DNA of 48,252 nt from CAZYLZ01 sp964648335 (GCA_964648335.1 CAZYLZ010000009.1:1-48252); one strand, 5' to 3'. Counted from the first letter of the stretch, positions 40,167-47,289 are shown. Notes: generated by a model from the sequence alone, not told the origin. Translations and numbers: made by a program.

Positions 40167-40460
40167 ATGGCAAAAGAACACGATAGCAAAAAGGTAGAGG
40201 TCGCAGTGATTACTACGGCAGGGTCATACCCTCAAACGGGGTTTGAAGAGGTGCCAGAAAACCAGAAGCTCGATGTAATTCTGAGGAAAGCGGCTCATGA
40301 GCTACATATCGCGGACACCTCAGGGTGGGTTGCGAAGATAAATGGCACTGCAGTTGATACCACGAAGAGCTACGCAGAGCTGGGTCTTCGTGGCGAGGTC
40401 GAGATTGATTATGGGAGAAGCGAAGGCGGTGGAGGCTCATATGCACGAAGTACTTTCTAA
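40167..40460 (+). CDS. Ubiquitin-like beta-grasp modifier protein
   Basis: 97 residues. Predicted beta-grasp: strand KVEVAVITTAG, turn, helix KLDVILRKAAHELHI, strands WVAKINGTAV and GEVEIDYG. The tail is EGGGGSYARSTF, a Gly run followed by seven more residues. Ubl modifiers are joined through a C-terminal Gly, so the tail would have to be trimmed, most likely by the JAMM peptidase two genes downstream (inference from family knowledge). First gene of the operon. Its last codons contain the GGTGGAGG ribosome site of the E2-like gene, which starts inside it. Confidence 0.85.
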   Translation: MAKEHDSKKVEVAVITTAGSYPQTGFEEVPENQKLDVILRKAAHELHIADTSGWVAKINGTAVDTTKSYAELGLRGEVEIDYGRSEGGGGSYARSTF

Positions 40461-40878
40461 AGAACTTTTTACGCATGGAGTGCGTGGAATCACGCCTAGG
40501 TTAACAAAGTTACGGTCCTGGACTGTAAATGAAATTGCATATCCTGTACTCGACGTATCGTTTACACAGGATGGACGCAAGACACTACGAGTGCGGATGG
40601 TGTGCGACAACTGGAATGAACTACCGCCTAGCGTAGAGCTTCTTGAGGCGGATGGAACCGCAATGATGGCTATACCACAGGGACCAACGGGTGTATTCAA
40701 CGCCTCTGCACATCCTGTTACGCGCAAACCATTTATCTGCATGGCAGGGTCGCGGGAATATCACACGCACTCCAGCCACACTACCGACCTTTGGGACAAT
40801 TACAAAGATAAGAGCGGTTATGACCTTGGCGATATTTTAGGGCAGCTTTGGTCTGCGTGGCTGAAATCACAACCATGA
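40441..40878 (+). CDS. E2-like protein with CEHH metal/active-site motif
   Basis: 145 residues. The segment YPVLDVSFTQDG, LRVRMVCDNWNELPPSVELLEADG resembles the strands and PPxV turn of E2 (UBC) folds. H91-P92 followed nine residues later by C100 (HPVTRKPFIC) copies the spacing of the eukaryotic E2 HPN...IC active site. E106, H108 and H110 complete the Cys-Glu-His-His signature of the Metal_CEHH family, known from prokaryotic Ubl operons. So C100 could form a Ubl thioester, bind metal, or both. ATG40441 chosen: GGAGG 5 nt upstream; it overlaps the Ubl gene by 20 nt. Its stop overlaps the JAMM start (ATGA). Confidence 0.85.
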   Translation: MHEVLSKELFTHGVRGITPRLTKLRSWTVNEIAYPVLDVSFTQDGRKTLRVRMVCDNWNELPPSVELLEADGTAMMAIPQGPTGVFNASAHPVTRKPFICMAGSREYHTHSSHTTDLWDNYKDKSGYDLGDILGQLWSAWLKSQP

Positions 40879-41330
40879 AAAAAATCTCAGTTCCACAAAG
40901 TATTGTTGCAGAAACCATAAAAGAACTCTCTCTGAATGGGCTGGCTGATACCGAGCGATTCTTGCTCTGGCTAGGTGATGGTGAAGAGCGAGTTATTCGC
41001 GAGGTTTTCGTCCCACCCTATGAAGCAAGTTCAGACTACTTCCGTATTTCCGAGCAGAACATGGGAGCTATTTTTAGAAAGTTGAGAGCTAGTGAATTGT
41101 CGATTCTCGCTCAGGTTCACTCTCACCCGATGGAGGCATTCCACTCATACGCGGATGATACCTGGGCTATCGTGAGACACATAGGTGCGCTTTCGATAGT
41201 TCTACCGTATTTTGCCAAGAATACGAACGAGCATAACTTTATTACGAAAGCTGCGGTTTTCGAGTTATCAAACGACAATCGGTGGCGGGAAGTATTGCAG
41301 GAAGAATTAAAGAGCTTCGTTATTGTATGA
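40875..41330 (+). CDS. JAMM/JAB-family deubiquitinase-like peptidase
   Basis: 151 residues. Zinc site AQVHSHPMEAFHSYADD gives HxHP-x5-S-x2-D (H82, H84, S91, D94); the catalytic Glu is in TERFLLWLG near residue 28. In such operons JAB peptidases trim Ubl precursors and remove conjugates. ATGA overlaps with both neighbours show tight coupling. Confidence 0.92.
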   Translation: MKKISVPQSIVAETIKELSLNGLADTERFLLWLGDGEERVIREVFVPPYEASSDYFRISEQNMGAIFRKLRASELSILAQVHSHPMEAFHSYADDTWAIVRHIGALSIVLPYFAKNTNEHNFITKAAVFELSNDNRWREVLQEELKSFVIV

Positions 41331-42706
41331 ACAATGAAGCCACGAAAGAGAACCTGATGACTCTACAGCAAATCCTCGGCATGTCAGAGTCAGGCGCACG
41401 TGAATTAATTACGGCAAATATAGCAGTTAACTCCTCGGGCGACGTGAACGCACGAACTACTGCTCATTATGTGAGCGAGCTGCTTTCCAGGACTATTCGT
41501 AGAAATGCAGCTGCTGATTCCGACGTTCTACTGGAAGTCCTCATAAACACTGACGAAAGGAAAACCCAGGGCACTCCCGTATATGTAAATATTTTGAATA
41601 GTAATCTTACTGTCAGCTTAAAACCGTCCGAGTATTCGATATCGACAAGCTCTCAAAAGACTCATGATGCGCTTTTGCTCATTTCTGCTTGCTACACAAC
41701 AGGGTTCGCGCTTAGGCAGCTAATCACGACCGACGCGTTGCCTTTCCCAACTGAAATACGCGTTGATTTCCGAGACCTCATTGGTGATTTAACGTTTCTA
41801 GAAGACTCAGTTAACATTGGAGATACGTTTTTAGCAGGTGCAGGTGCAATCGGAAACGGATTCGTATCAGGTCTTGTAACGTTTCCTAATCTGAAAGGAC
41901 GCCTGACCATTGTTGACGATGACACGGTCAGTCAAGGAAACCTGAACAGATGCATATTATTTACAGAAGCTGACGTCGGGAAGAATAAAGCAATTTCGCT
42001 CGCTGAATACGCGCAAACTCGTCTGCCTCATTTGGATGTAAAAGCTCATAAACTTCAGTTGAGTAAAGTGCCCGAGAGAGAGCGGGGCGCAACGTGGTTA
42101 CAGCGACTCGTTGTGGGTGTTGATAGTAGACGAACACGCCGAAGTCTTCAAAGTGAAATGCCTAAGGAAGTTTTTGACGCGTCGACTACGGGAATATCTG
42201 AGTTCGTCTTGCATCATAATATGCAGCCCAATACGCATGCGTGCATGAGCTGCATTTATGCGCAGGAGCTCGAAGAGCTACAACATGAGCGACATGTTGC
42301 TGACAAGTTGGGTATTTCTCTGGAGGAAATGGTCGCTGGCTACGTCAACGCCGAAACAGCAGCCAAGATTAAAAGAAAATATCCAACCGTGAACGAACGG
42401 GCGCTCTTTGGTCAGGCATACGACACGTTATTTAAACAGCTGTGCGCCGAGGGTAAACTAACTCTTGATGGGGACACGCAGGTACTTGCCCCACTTGCGT
42501 TCATATCGACTATGGCAGGCGTGTATTTGGCAATCGAGTTCGTGAGACGTGTGTGTGGACGTGCTCTGCCTTCGTACAACTATTGGCGAGTTAGTCCTTG
42601 GACAAATCCAACTCTAAGACTTCGTCAAATGCGTCAAAAAAATCCGCTTTGTCCGCTATGTGCTAATCCCATTTCTGCTCGAGTTGCGAAAGAGATATGG
42701 AAATAG
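41327..42706 (+). CDS. E1-like ThiF-family activating enzyme
   Basis: 459 residues. An N-terminal ~165-residue domain is not recognised. The ThiF/E1 fold follows: GAGAIGNG (~170), VDDDTVSQGNLNR (~198-210, ATP-binding Asp, Asn, Arg), VGKNKA and VGVDSRRTRRS. Four Cys, CMSC (~304) and CPLC (~442), form a MoeB/ThiF-like zinc site. It adenylates the C-terminal Gly of the Ubl. A thioester Cys cannot be named with confidence. Start ATG41327 is fixed by the ATGA overlap with the JAMM gene. The C-terminus is complete. Confidence 0.92.
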   Translation: MNNEATKENLMTLQQILGMSESGARELITANIAVNSSGDVNARTTAHYVSELLSRTIRRNAAADSDVLLEVLINTDERKTQGTPVYVNILNSNLTVSLKPSEYSISTSSQKTHDALLLISACYTTGFALRQLITTDALPFPTEIRVDFRDLIGDLTFLEDSVNIGDTFLAGAGAIGNGFVSGLVTFPNLKGRLTIVDDDTVSQGNLNRCILFTEADVGKNKAISLAEYAQTRLPHLDVKAHKLQLSKVPERERGATWLQRLVVGVDSRRTRRSLQSEMPKEVFDASTTGISEFVLHHNMQPNTHACMSCIYAQELEELQHERHVADKLGISLEEMVAGYVNAETAAKIKRKYPTVNERALFGQAYDTLFKQLCAEGKLTLDGDTQVLAPLAFISTMAGVYLAIEFVRRVCGRALPSYNYWRVSPWTNPTLRLRQMRQKNPLCPLCANPISARVAKEIWK

Positions 42707-42725
42707 AACCCTAATCCGACACACT

Positions 42726-43280
42726 ATGACTATCTCCGTAACTTTCTGGGAAAACTTCTGGGCTAACTTTTGGTCTAGCCTTTTTGTGCTGTTTATCGCG
42801 TCAGTTCTGATTCCGTTCTTTCTGCAGTGGCGCGAGTTGCCAAGCGTAAGACTTTTCAATACCAAAACCAGACGGAATAATTTTGAGTGGAAGAAAAATG
42901 CCGACGAGCAATGGGAAGCCACGCTAAACCTCTCGATTCAGAACAGGGGGCGCCGCACACTAGAAAAGTACTATTGGGAAATCTATGTGGAGAAGGGTCT
43001 ATCTATTGGTTTTGATAGGTCACTCGTACTTGATGAAAAAGTTCCAACATTACGTGAGGAGGGAGAAAAATATTGGCGATATCATGGCTACATGGAAGTG
43101 CCCATTTTTCAGTACGACCACGTACAATTTCCTTATAGATTTCGTATCCACACTAAAGAAAAGCGTCCAGTGAAAATTTATTACTTTTTTAGGACGGAAT
43201 ACGGTCCTGCACCGATGCATGCGTGGATTGGAACTTGGCAGGGCTGGATGTTCCTGCTCAACAAACTGCAGATAAACTAA
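42726..43280 (+). CDS. Membrane-anchored protein of the Ubl operon
   Basis: 184 residues, family not recognised. N-terminal membrane helix (ANFWSSLFVLFIASVLIPFFLQW), then a strand-rich domain with WEATLNLSIQNRGRRTLEKYYWEIYVEKG, FQYDHVQFPYRFRIH and YYFFRTEYGPAPMHAWIGTW. It follows the E1 gene by 19 nt on the same strand, so it may be the effector, target or membrane anchor of the pathway (inference). An ATG at 42660 would overlap the E1 gene and is less likely. Confidence 0.65.
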   Translation: MTISVTFWENFWANFWSSLFVLFIASVLIPFFLQWRELPSVRLFNTKTRRNNFEWKKNADEQWEATLNLSIQNRGRRTLEKYYWEIYVEKGLSIGFDRSLVLDEKVPTLREEGEKYWRYHGYMEVPIFQYDHVQFPYRFRIHTKEKRPVKIYYFFRTEYGPAPMHAWIGTWQGWMFLLNKLQIN

Positions 43281-43286
43281 CCCACG

Positions 43287-44618
43287 TTACTGCAGCATTT
43301 CTGTGTACTTCTTTGCGTTCACAATAAAGTTTTCATTTGCACTAGGATATGTTCTTTTGCCCTTAGAGTTCGTTAGTAGAAGTTTATCGTCACTAAAGAA
43401 GTATCCCGCCCCGAAAGCAAAATCTAACTTCTCGTAATTTAGTTCATTGTTTGTTGAAGGAAAAATATCTTCTTCTTCGAAGACGTAGACTAGTTTTGCG
43501 CTATCAAAATAATAGAGGTAGTCTTTCTTCCCATAAGACAATCCGATGCTGTAAGAAATCTTTTGTATTTGGTTGCCCTTGAAGTAGCCGACGAGTTCTT
43601 GACCTCCATCTGTAACACTTCCTTTTGCGACAAAATAGTCATTGTTAAGAACCTTCTTGGTTAGGGTGTTATCAGTATCGGCTTTGTTAATTATCGACAT
43701 GATTTTCTCTCGAAGCTGCGAGTCAATCTTACCAACCGATTCAATATCAGAGTGAAAATGGCAGATTGTGCTGCTGGACCCATCCTTTTCTTCGTTTAAT
43801 CTTGTGACAATGAGTTGCTCTCCTTCATGTCCAGCTACAAAGGTGTAGGCATATTGTCCATCGTTATAGCTCGATAGGTTGTCTGGAACACTAGAGTCGC
43901 GCTGAGCTGTTCGAACTGCTTGCCCATCGGCGCTGATTTGTAGGTTATCACCTGGCGTGTGTTCAGTAGTGAAGTGAGTACCATTTTCGCAGTCGTAAGA
44001 AGAAGCTGACTGAAGAACAACGGCGGGAGACGTAACAGATGGTACCCATCCAATTACCGCACTGAGTAGCCACGAACCCAGTGCCGCTTCCTGTCGGGCA
44101 TCGCGGGCTTTCTTTACAGGATTATTTGCCCATTCACTTTCACGAAGATTTAAGCTTGGCAGAGTTATTTCTATCACGAAAGGAACGATTATTGCGGCGA
44201 GAATACCGATACAAATGCTTTTATTCGACGGTCCTTCTCGATTCAGAAAGACGCACATCAACGACAAGGACCTAGTCTGCCCATACCTGTTCGGGTCTTC
44301 GCCCCCTTTCTTTAGAAGCAGATACCCCAAAACAACGATACTAAGCAATGGAATGAGTCGCAGCAGTGAAAGGAAGCCCGAATAACCGAGGTCGTGAAAT
44401 CTTCGCGCATCAAGTGAAAAGCGGTAAACGTAGAAAACAACGAATGGAGCGAGCATGAAAACTAAATCGACCATTCCACTCTCCAGACCTGCATAATCGG
44501 CAATCAGACCGAGTACTAGGGTTACCGCAAATACTGCACCTAGCAGAGCTCCGTAAAGAGCCACAACGGATATTGCGTAGGTGCGTCTGTCTAAGCGTCC
44601 TGTAAAAACTGTGTGCAT
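43287..44618 (-). CDS. DUF805 membrane domain with long outer domain
   Basis: 443 residues. Residues 1-110 form a DUF805-type four-helix membrane part with the family motif ARRFHDLGYSGFLSLLRLIPL; YhaH-like proteins have only this part. A further helix (ICIGILAAIIVPFVIEI) leads to a ~270-residue outer region, strand-rich (YAYTFVAGHEGEQLIVTRL, KDYLYYFDSAKLVYVFEEED), which I cannot name. Starts at ATG44618 with AAGGGA 6 nt upstream. It converges with the Ubl operon 6 nt away and could be island cargo or immunity. Confidence 0.65.
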   Translation of the reverse strand: MHTVFTGRLDRRTYAISVVALYGALLGAVFAVTLVLGLIADYAGLESGMVDLVFMLAPFVVFYVYRFSLDARRFHDLGYSGFLSLLRLIPLLSIVVLGYLLLKKGGEDPNRYGQTRSLSLMCVFLNREGPSNKSICIGILAAIIVPFVIEITLPSLNLRESEWANNPVKKARDARQEAALGSWLLSAVIGWVPSVTSPAVVLQSASSYDCENGTHFTTEHTPGDNLQISADGQAVRTAQRDSSVPDNLSSYNDGQYAYTFVAGHEGEQLIVTRLNEEKDGSSSTICHFHSDIESVGKIDSQLREKIMSIINKADTDNTLTKKVLNNDYFVAKGSVTDGGQELVGYFKGNQIQKISYSIGLSYGKKDYLYYFDSAKLVYVFEEEDIFPSTNNELNYEKLDFAFGAGYFFSDDKLLLTNSKGKRTYPSANENFIVNAKKYTEMLQ

Positions 44619-44913
44619 ACGAGTCCCTTCATGGTAGCACCAAGCGTATTACAGTGCATTTGGGGCATATATAAAAATTGCTGACACCTAAATAGATAAG
44701 CGTCGACTTGGGCGGGGCATACTCCCTATGGCAAAGCAAAAGCCACCGATACAGGCGGCTTGCTTTCAACTCTGACGCTTTGCTTGTACTGCTCCCTGGA
44801 TTGATAAATCTGTTGCCGTCAGGTTGCCGTTAAAGTGCAGAGTTGGGTGTATTTGTGATTACTTGTGAGTACTCCTGTGCTTAGCAATTCGTAATTCCTT
44901 AAGCGTCCTTAGA
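44619..44913. other. Right-end gene-free region of the island
   Basis: Contains a hairpin AAGCAAAAGCC/GGCGGCTTGCTT (near 44735-44766), the right arm-like repeat and the approach to attR. No supported ORF. Confidence 0.5.
44813..44830 (+). repeat. Arm-like 18-bp repeat, right copy
   Basis: Identical to 35981-35998 in the same orientation; 83 bp inside attR. The following AAAGTGCA also resembles AAGTGTGCA after the left copy. Confidence 0.7.
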
Positions 44914-44936
44914 GGTTCGAATCCCTCCCTCTCCGC
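44914..44936 (+). other. Right attachment core (attR)
   Basis: 23-bp copy of the tRNA-Ser 3' end, identical to 35886-35908. Followed by the terminator that would originally have served the tRNA. Confidence 0.88.
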
Positions 44937-44942
44937 ATTTAG

Positions 44943-44971
44943 AAAAACACGCCCGTTCGGGCGTTGTTTTT
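44943..44971 (+). terminator. Displaced terminator of tRNA-Ser(GCT)
   Basis: ACGCCCG-TT-CGGGCGT (44949-44964) with TGTTTTTG behind, a few bases after the attR core, just as terminators follow the other tRNAs here. Confidence 0.75.
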
Positions 44972-45139
44972 GTTATGCGAAGAGCGCTGCAAAATGCAGC
45001 GTTTTTGTGTAACAAAAATGAGGAGATTCGAAAGCCGGAGCGATGTTTTGCCAGCGGGCAAAACCGCGAGACAGGGTCGTGCGACAAAAATTGTGACGAC
45101 AATTTTTGAACGTCTGACCGAATTCCTCCCTCTCCGCAT
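44972..45139 (+). repeat. tRNA-Ser-linked structured element
   Basis: ATGCGAAGAG (antisense of the acceptor end, one change), hairpin CGCTGC/GCAGCG, then GAGGAGATTCGAA (antisense T-arm). Next GGAGCGATGTTTTG with GTTTTGCC/GGCAAAAC (45045-45052 with 45057-45064), CCGCGAG, hairpin AAAAATTGT/ACAATTTTT, GACCGA and a third tRNA 3'-end copy CCTCCCTCTCCGCAT (45125-45139). Confidence 0.75.
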
Positions 45140-45145
45140 ATAATG

Positions 45146-45170
45146 CAAAGACGCCCTTGGGGCGTTTTTG
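45146..45170 (+). terminator. Terminator after the third tRNA-Ser end
   Basis: ACGCCC/GGGCGT hairpin with TTTTTG, as after the attR copy. The two terminators are similar in sequence, as expected from duplication of a tRNA-end-plus-terminator unit. Confidence 0.7.
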
Positions 45171-45194
45171 CATCACCTATACCTCACACCTCCC

Positions 45195-45203
45195 TGCTAT
45201 ACT
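45195..45203 (+). promoter_or_regulatory. Extended -10 box (TGC-TATACT), leaderless
   Basis: TATACT 45198-45203, 6 nt to ATG45210; fixes the start of the DUF2177 gene. Confidence 0.6.
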
Positions 45204-45209
45204 TTCCCC

Positions 45210-45626
45210 ATGATCACCCCACTCCAATACGTTCTCATCTATCTCGTCTCGGTCGTCACTTTCTTCGCCGTCGACATGTTCTGGCTCGTCGTCATCGCGC
45301 GCAATTTTTACAAGACTCAACTCGGGTCTCTCATGACCGACAGCATCATCTGGCCGGTAGCCATCGCTTTCTATCTCTTGTTCCTCGTAGGTCTCCTCAT
45401 CTTCGTCATCTCGCCCGCCATTGAAGCAAAAGACATGATGCGCGCGGTACTTTATGGCGCGCTCTTCGGCTTCTTTACGTACATGACCTACGATCTCACC
45501 AACTGGTCAACATTGCGCGACTGGCCGGGACTCCTCTCGCTTGTCGACATGGCCTGGGGAACAGTGCTCAGCACGGTGGTGGCAACGGTCACCTATCTTG
45601 TAGCGGTCACCTACATTGTGCGCTAA
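45210..45626 (+). CDS. DUF2177 family membrane protein
   Basis: 138 residues with four membrane helices: YVLIYLVSVVTFFAVDMFWLVV, IWPVAIAFYLLFLVGLLIFV, LYGALFGFFTYMTYDLTNW and TVLSTVVATVTYLVAVTYIV. The FFAVDMFWL start and YDLTNWSTL are family hallmarks. Function unknown. The start is set by the -10 box, replacing a longer frame. The DUF1295 gene follows 3 nt later, as in other bacteria where these families cluster. Confidence 0.85.
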   Translation: MITPLQYVLIYLVSVVTFFAVDMFWLVVIARNFYKTQLGSLMTDSIIWPVAIAFYLLFLVGLLIFVISPAIEAKDMMRAVLYGALFGFFTYMTYDLTNWSTLRDWPGLLSLVDMAWGTVLSTVVATVTYLVAVTYIVR

Positions 45627-45629
45627 CCC

Positions 45630-46400
45630 ATGGCAGCGCTCACCTTTGGTCTCGCGGTTCTCGCCCTCTACATGACAGCGCTCTTTGCCATTGCGACGGT
45701 GCGCCGTAACAACGGCACCGCCGACATTGGATATGGCATCGCGTACATCGCACTCACCTCTGCCGTCGCGTTCATTTCTGTCGATGCGGCTCCTATCTCG
45801 CGCGTATACCTGCTCATGGTCGTGATATGGGGATTGCGGTTGGCGCTTCGCATCGCCGCCAAGAACCACGGAAAGCCCGAAGACTTTCGTTACAAAGCAT
45901 GGAGAGACGCCTGGGGAAAACGCTTTTTTGTACGAAGTTTTTTGCAGGTCTATATGCTCCAAGGTCTCGTGGTATTCGTAGTTGCACTCCCGGTCACCCT
46001 CTCGTTTGCCTACCCGTCATTCGGCGAGTCCTCGATATTCTTGTACCTCGGCGTTCTCGTATGGACGGCAGGCTACCTGTTCGAGGCGGTCGGTGACGCT
46101 CAGCTCGATGCGTTCGTACACGACCCAGCCAACAAAGGAAAGATCATGATGTCGGGCCTATGGAAGTACGCGCGACACCCGAACTACTTCGGCGAGAGCC
46201 TCATGTGGTGGGGGCTCGCCCTTGCATCCATCTCCACCACGCAGCTGTGGTCGATCGCATTTTTGAGCCCTGTGCTCATCACCTACCTCTTGCGTTTCGT
46301 ATCTGGAGTTCCGTTGTTAGAAAAACGATGGGAAGGCAACCCCGATTGGGAGGCATACAAGGCGAAGACGCCGGCCATGCTACCTACTTTGTCCCTGTGA
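45630..46400 (+). CDS. DUF1295 (steroid 5-alpha-reductase-like) membrane protein
   Basis: 256 residues, six or so membrane helices. C-terminal signature KYARHPNYFGESLMWWGLAL and the RFVSGVPLLEKRW end match DUF1295, related to 5-alpha-reductases and isoprenylcysteine methyltransferases. Acts on lipids presumably; substrate unknown. Operon with the DUF2177 gene. Confidence 0.88.
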   Translation: MAALTFGLAVLALYMTALFAIATVRRNNGTADIGYGIAYIALTSAVAFISVDAAPISRVYLLMVVIWGLRLALRIAAKNHGKPEDFRYKAWRDAWGKRFFVRSFLQVYMLQGLVVFVVALPVTLSFAYPSFGESSIFLYLGVLVWTAGYLFEAVGDAQLDAFVHDPANKGKIMMSGLWKYARHPNYFGESLMWWGLALASISTTQLWSIAFLSPVLITYLLRFVSGVPLLEKRWEGNPDWEAYKAKTPAMLPTLSL

Positions 46401-46512
46401 CGATTAGGATGCATCGGTGCACACAGTAACAGTCGGATAGTAATGAACGTCTTGCTGCGCCTGCGGTTTCATATCCATATGCAATGGCTCCATTTCTAGG
46501 GCCGTGTTCTCG

Positions 46513-46521
46513 TGCTATCCT
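46513..46521 (+). promoter_or_regulatory. Extended -10 box (TGC-TATCCT), leaderless
   Basis: TATCCT 46516-46521, 6 nt to ATG46528. Confidence 0.6.
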
Positions 46522-46527
46522 CACGCC

Positions 46528-47289
46528 ATGAAGGCAGTAATACTCGCCGCCGGCAAAGGAGCGCGCATGCGACAGCTCGTCAAAGAAACGCCCAAACCCA
46601 TGCTTCTGGTGCACGGCAAACCCATACTCGAACACATTGTCGAGGGGCTCGCTAACGGCGGTATACACGACATCTGTATCGTGACCGGCTATTTGGCCGA
46701 AACCATCGAGACGTATTTCGGTACGGGCGAACAATGGAAGGCACGTATAACCTATGTTCGACAAGAAATCCCCGAAGGCACGGCGCGCGCAGCGCTGTTA
46801 GCGCGCGATTTTATTGGAAACGACTCCTTTTTACTTACGTATGCAGATATTCTGGTTCGACCCGACACTTACGCGCGCATGCTCTATGCATTTGACGAAA
46901 CGCGCGACGACGGTCTCGTTACCGTTACCGTCGGCGAAGACATCCGTAAAGGCGGCCTCTACTTCTTTGACAAAGATTTCTTCCTGACCAAGGTCGTCGA
47001 AAAGCCAACCGACGAAGAGCTTGTGACCCTCGAGGCCGGAGGCCATATACAGATAGGAGCGACGCTCTGGTATAACGCAGGCATCTACTTCTTCAAGAGC
47101 AAGATGTTCCAGTATGCCGAAGTTATCCCCCGATCGTCGCGTGGCGAATACGAACTCACCGACGTCATAGCGCTCATGATAAAAGATGGCAACAAGCTCA
47201 AAGGCCTCAAGCTCGAGGGTCTTTGGGCCGACGTTCGTGATCCCGAAGTACTCGCTGCGCTCGACACAGCACGTAACGAAACACGATAA
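46528..47289 (+). CDS. Sugar-1-phosphate nucleotidyltransferase
   Basis: 253 residues. Signature MKAVILAAGKGARMRQLVKE, TPKPMLLVHGKPILEHIVE, TYADILVRPD (metal Asp) and KVVEKPTDE. It makes an NDP-sugar from NTP and a sugar phosphate for glycan building; RmlA-, GalU- and mannose-type activities cannot be separated here. The -10 box selects ATG46528 over an upstream frame. Confidence 0.88.
   Translation: MKAVILAAGKGARMRQLVKETPKPMLLVHGKPILEHIVEGLANGGIHDICIVTGYLAETIETYFGTGEQWKARITYVRQEIPEGTARAALLARDFIGNDSFLLTYADILVRPDTYARMLYAFDETRDDGLVTVTVGEDIRKGGLYFFDKDFFLTKVVEKPTDEELVTLEAGGHIQIGATLWYNAGIYFFKSKMFQYAEVIPRSSRGEYELTDVIALMIKDGNKLKGLKLEGLWADVRDPEVLAALDTARNETR

Larger units (their letters stand above)
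35886..44936. mobile_element. Integrative element in tRNA-Ser with integrase and ubiquitin-like operon
   Basis: A unit of about 9.03 kb. Left and right ends are 23-bp direct repeats of the tRNA-Ser 3' end (35886-35908 and 44914-44936). An integrase gene abuts the tRNA. Identical 18-bp repeats TTGCCGTCAGGTTGCCGT lie inside each end (35981-35998 and 44813-44830). The content is more A/T-rich than the flanks. Gene order: int and xis, two unknown genes, a structured RNA candidate, small ORFs, ImmA/XRE, the Ubl operon, and a DUF805 protein. No capsid, terminase, conjugation or plasmid-transfer genes are seen, so it may depend on a helper or on pilus-mediated DNA uptake. Confidence 0.9.

Noticed and set aside
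40167..42706. Type II CBASS with cap2/cap3
   Set aside because: No CD-NTase or cyclic-nucleotide effector is encoded, E1 and E2 are separate genes, and a dedicated Ubl gene is present.
35886..44936. Prophage
   Set aside because: Integrase and an XRE/ImmA switch are present but there is no capsid, terminase, portal, tail or lysis gene.
45507..45962. Minus-strand ORF across the DUF2177/DUF1295 junction
   Set aside because: Antisense shadow spanning two genes with clear family signatures.
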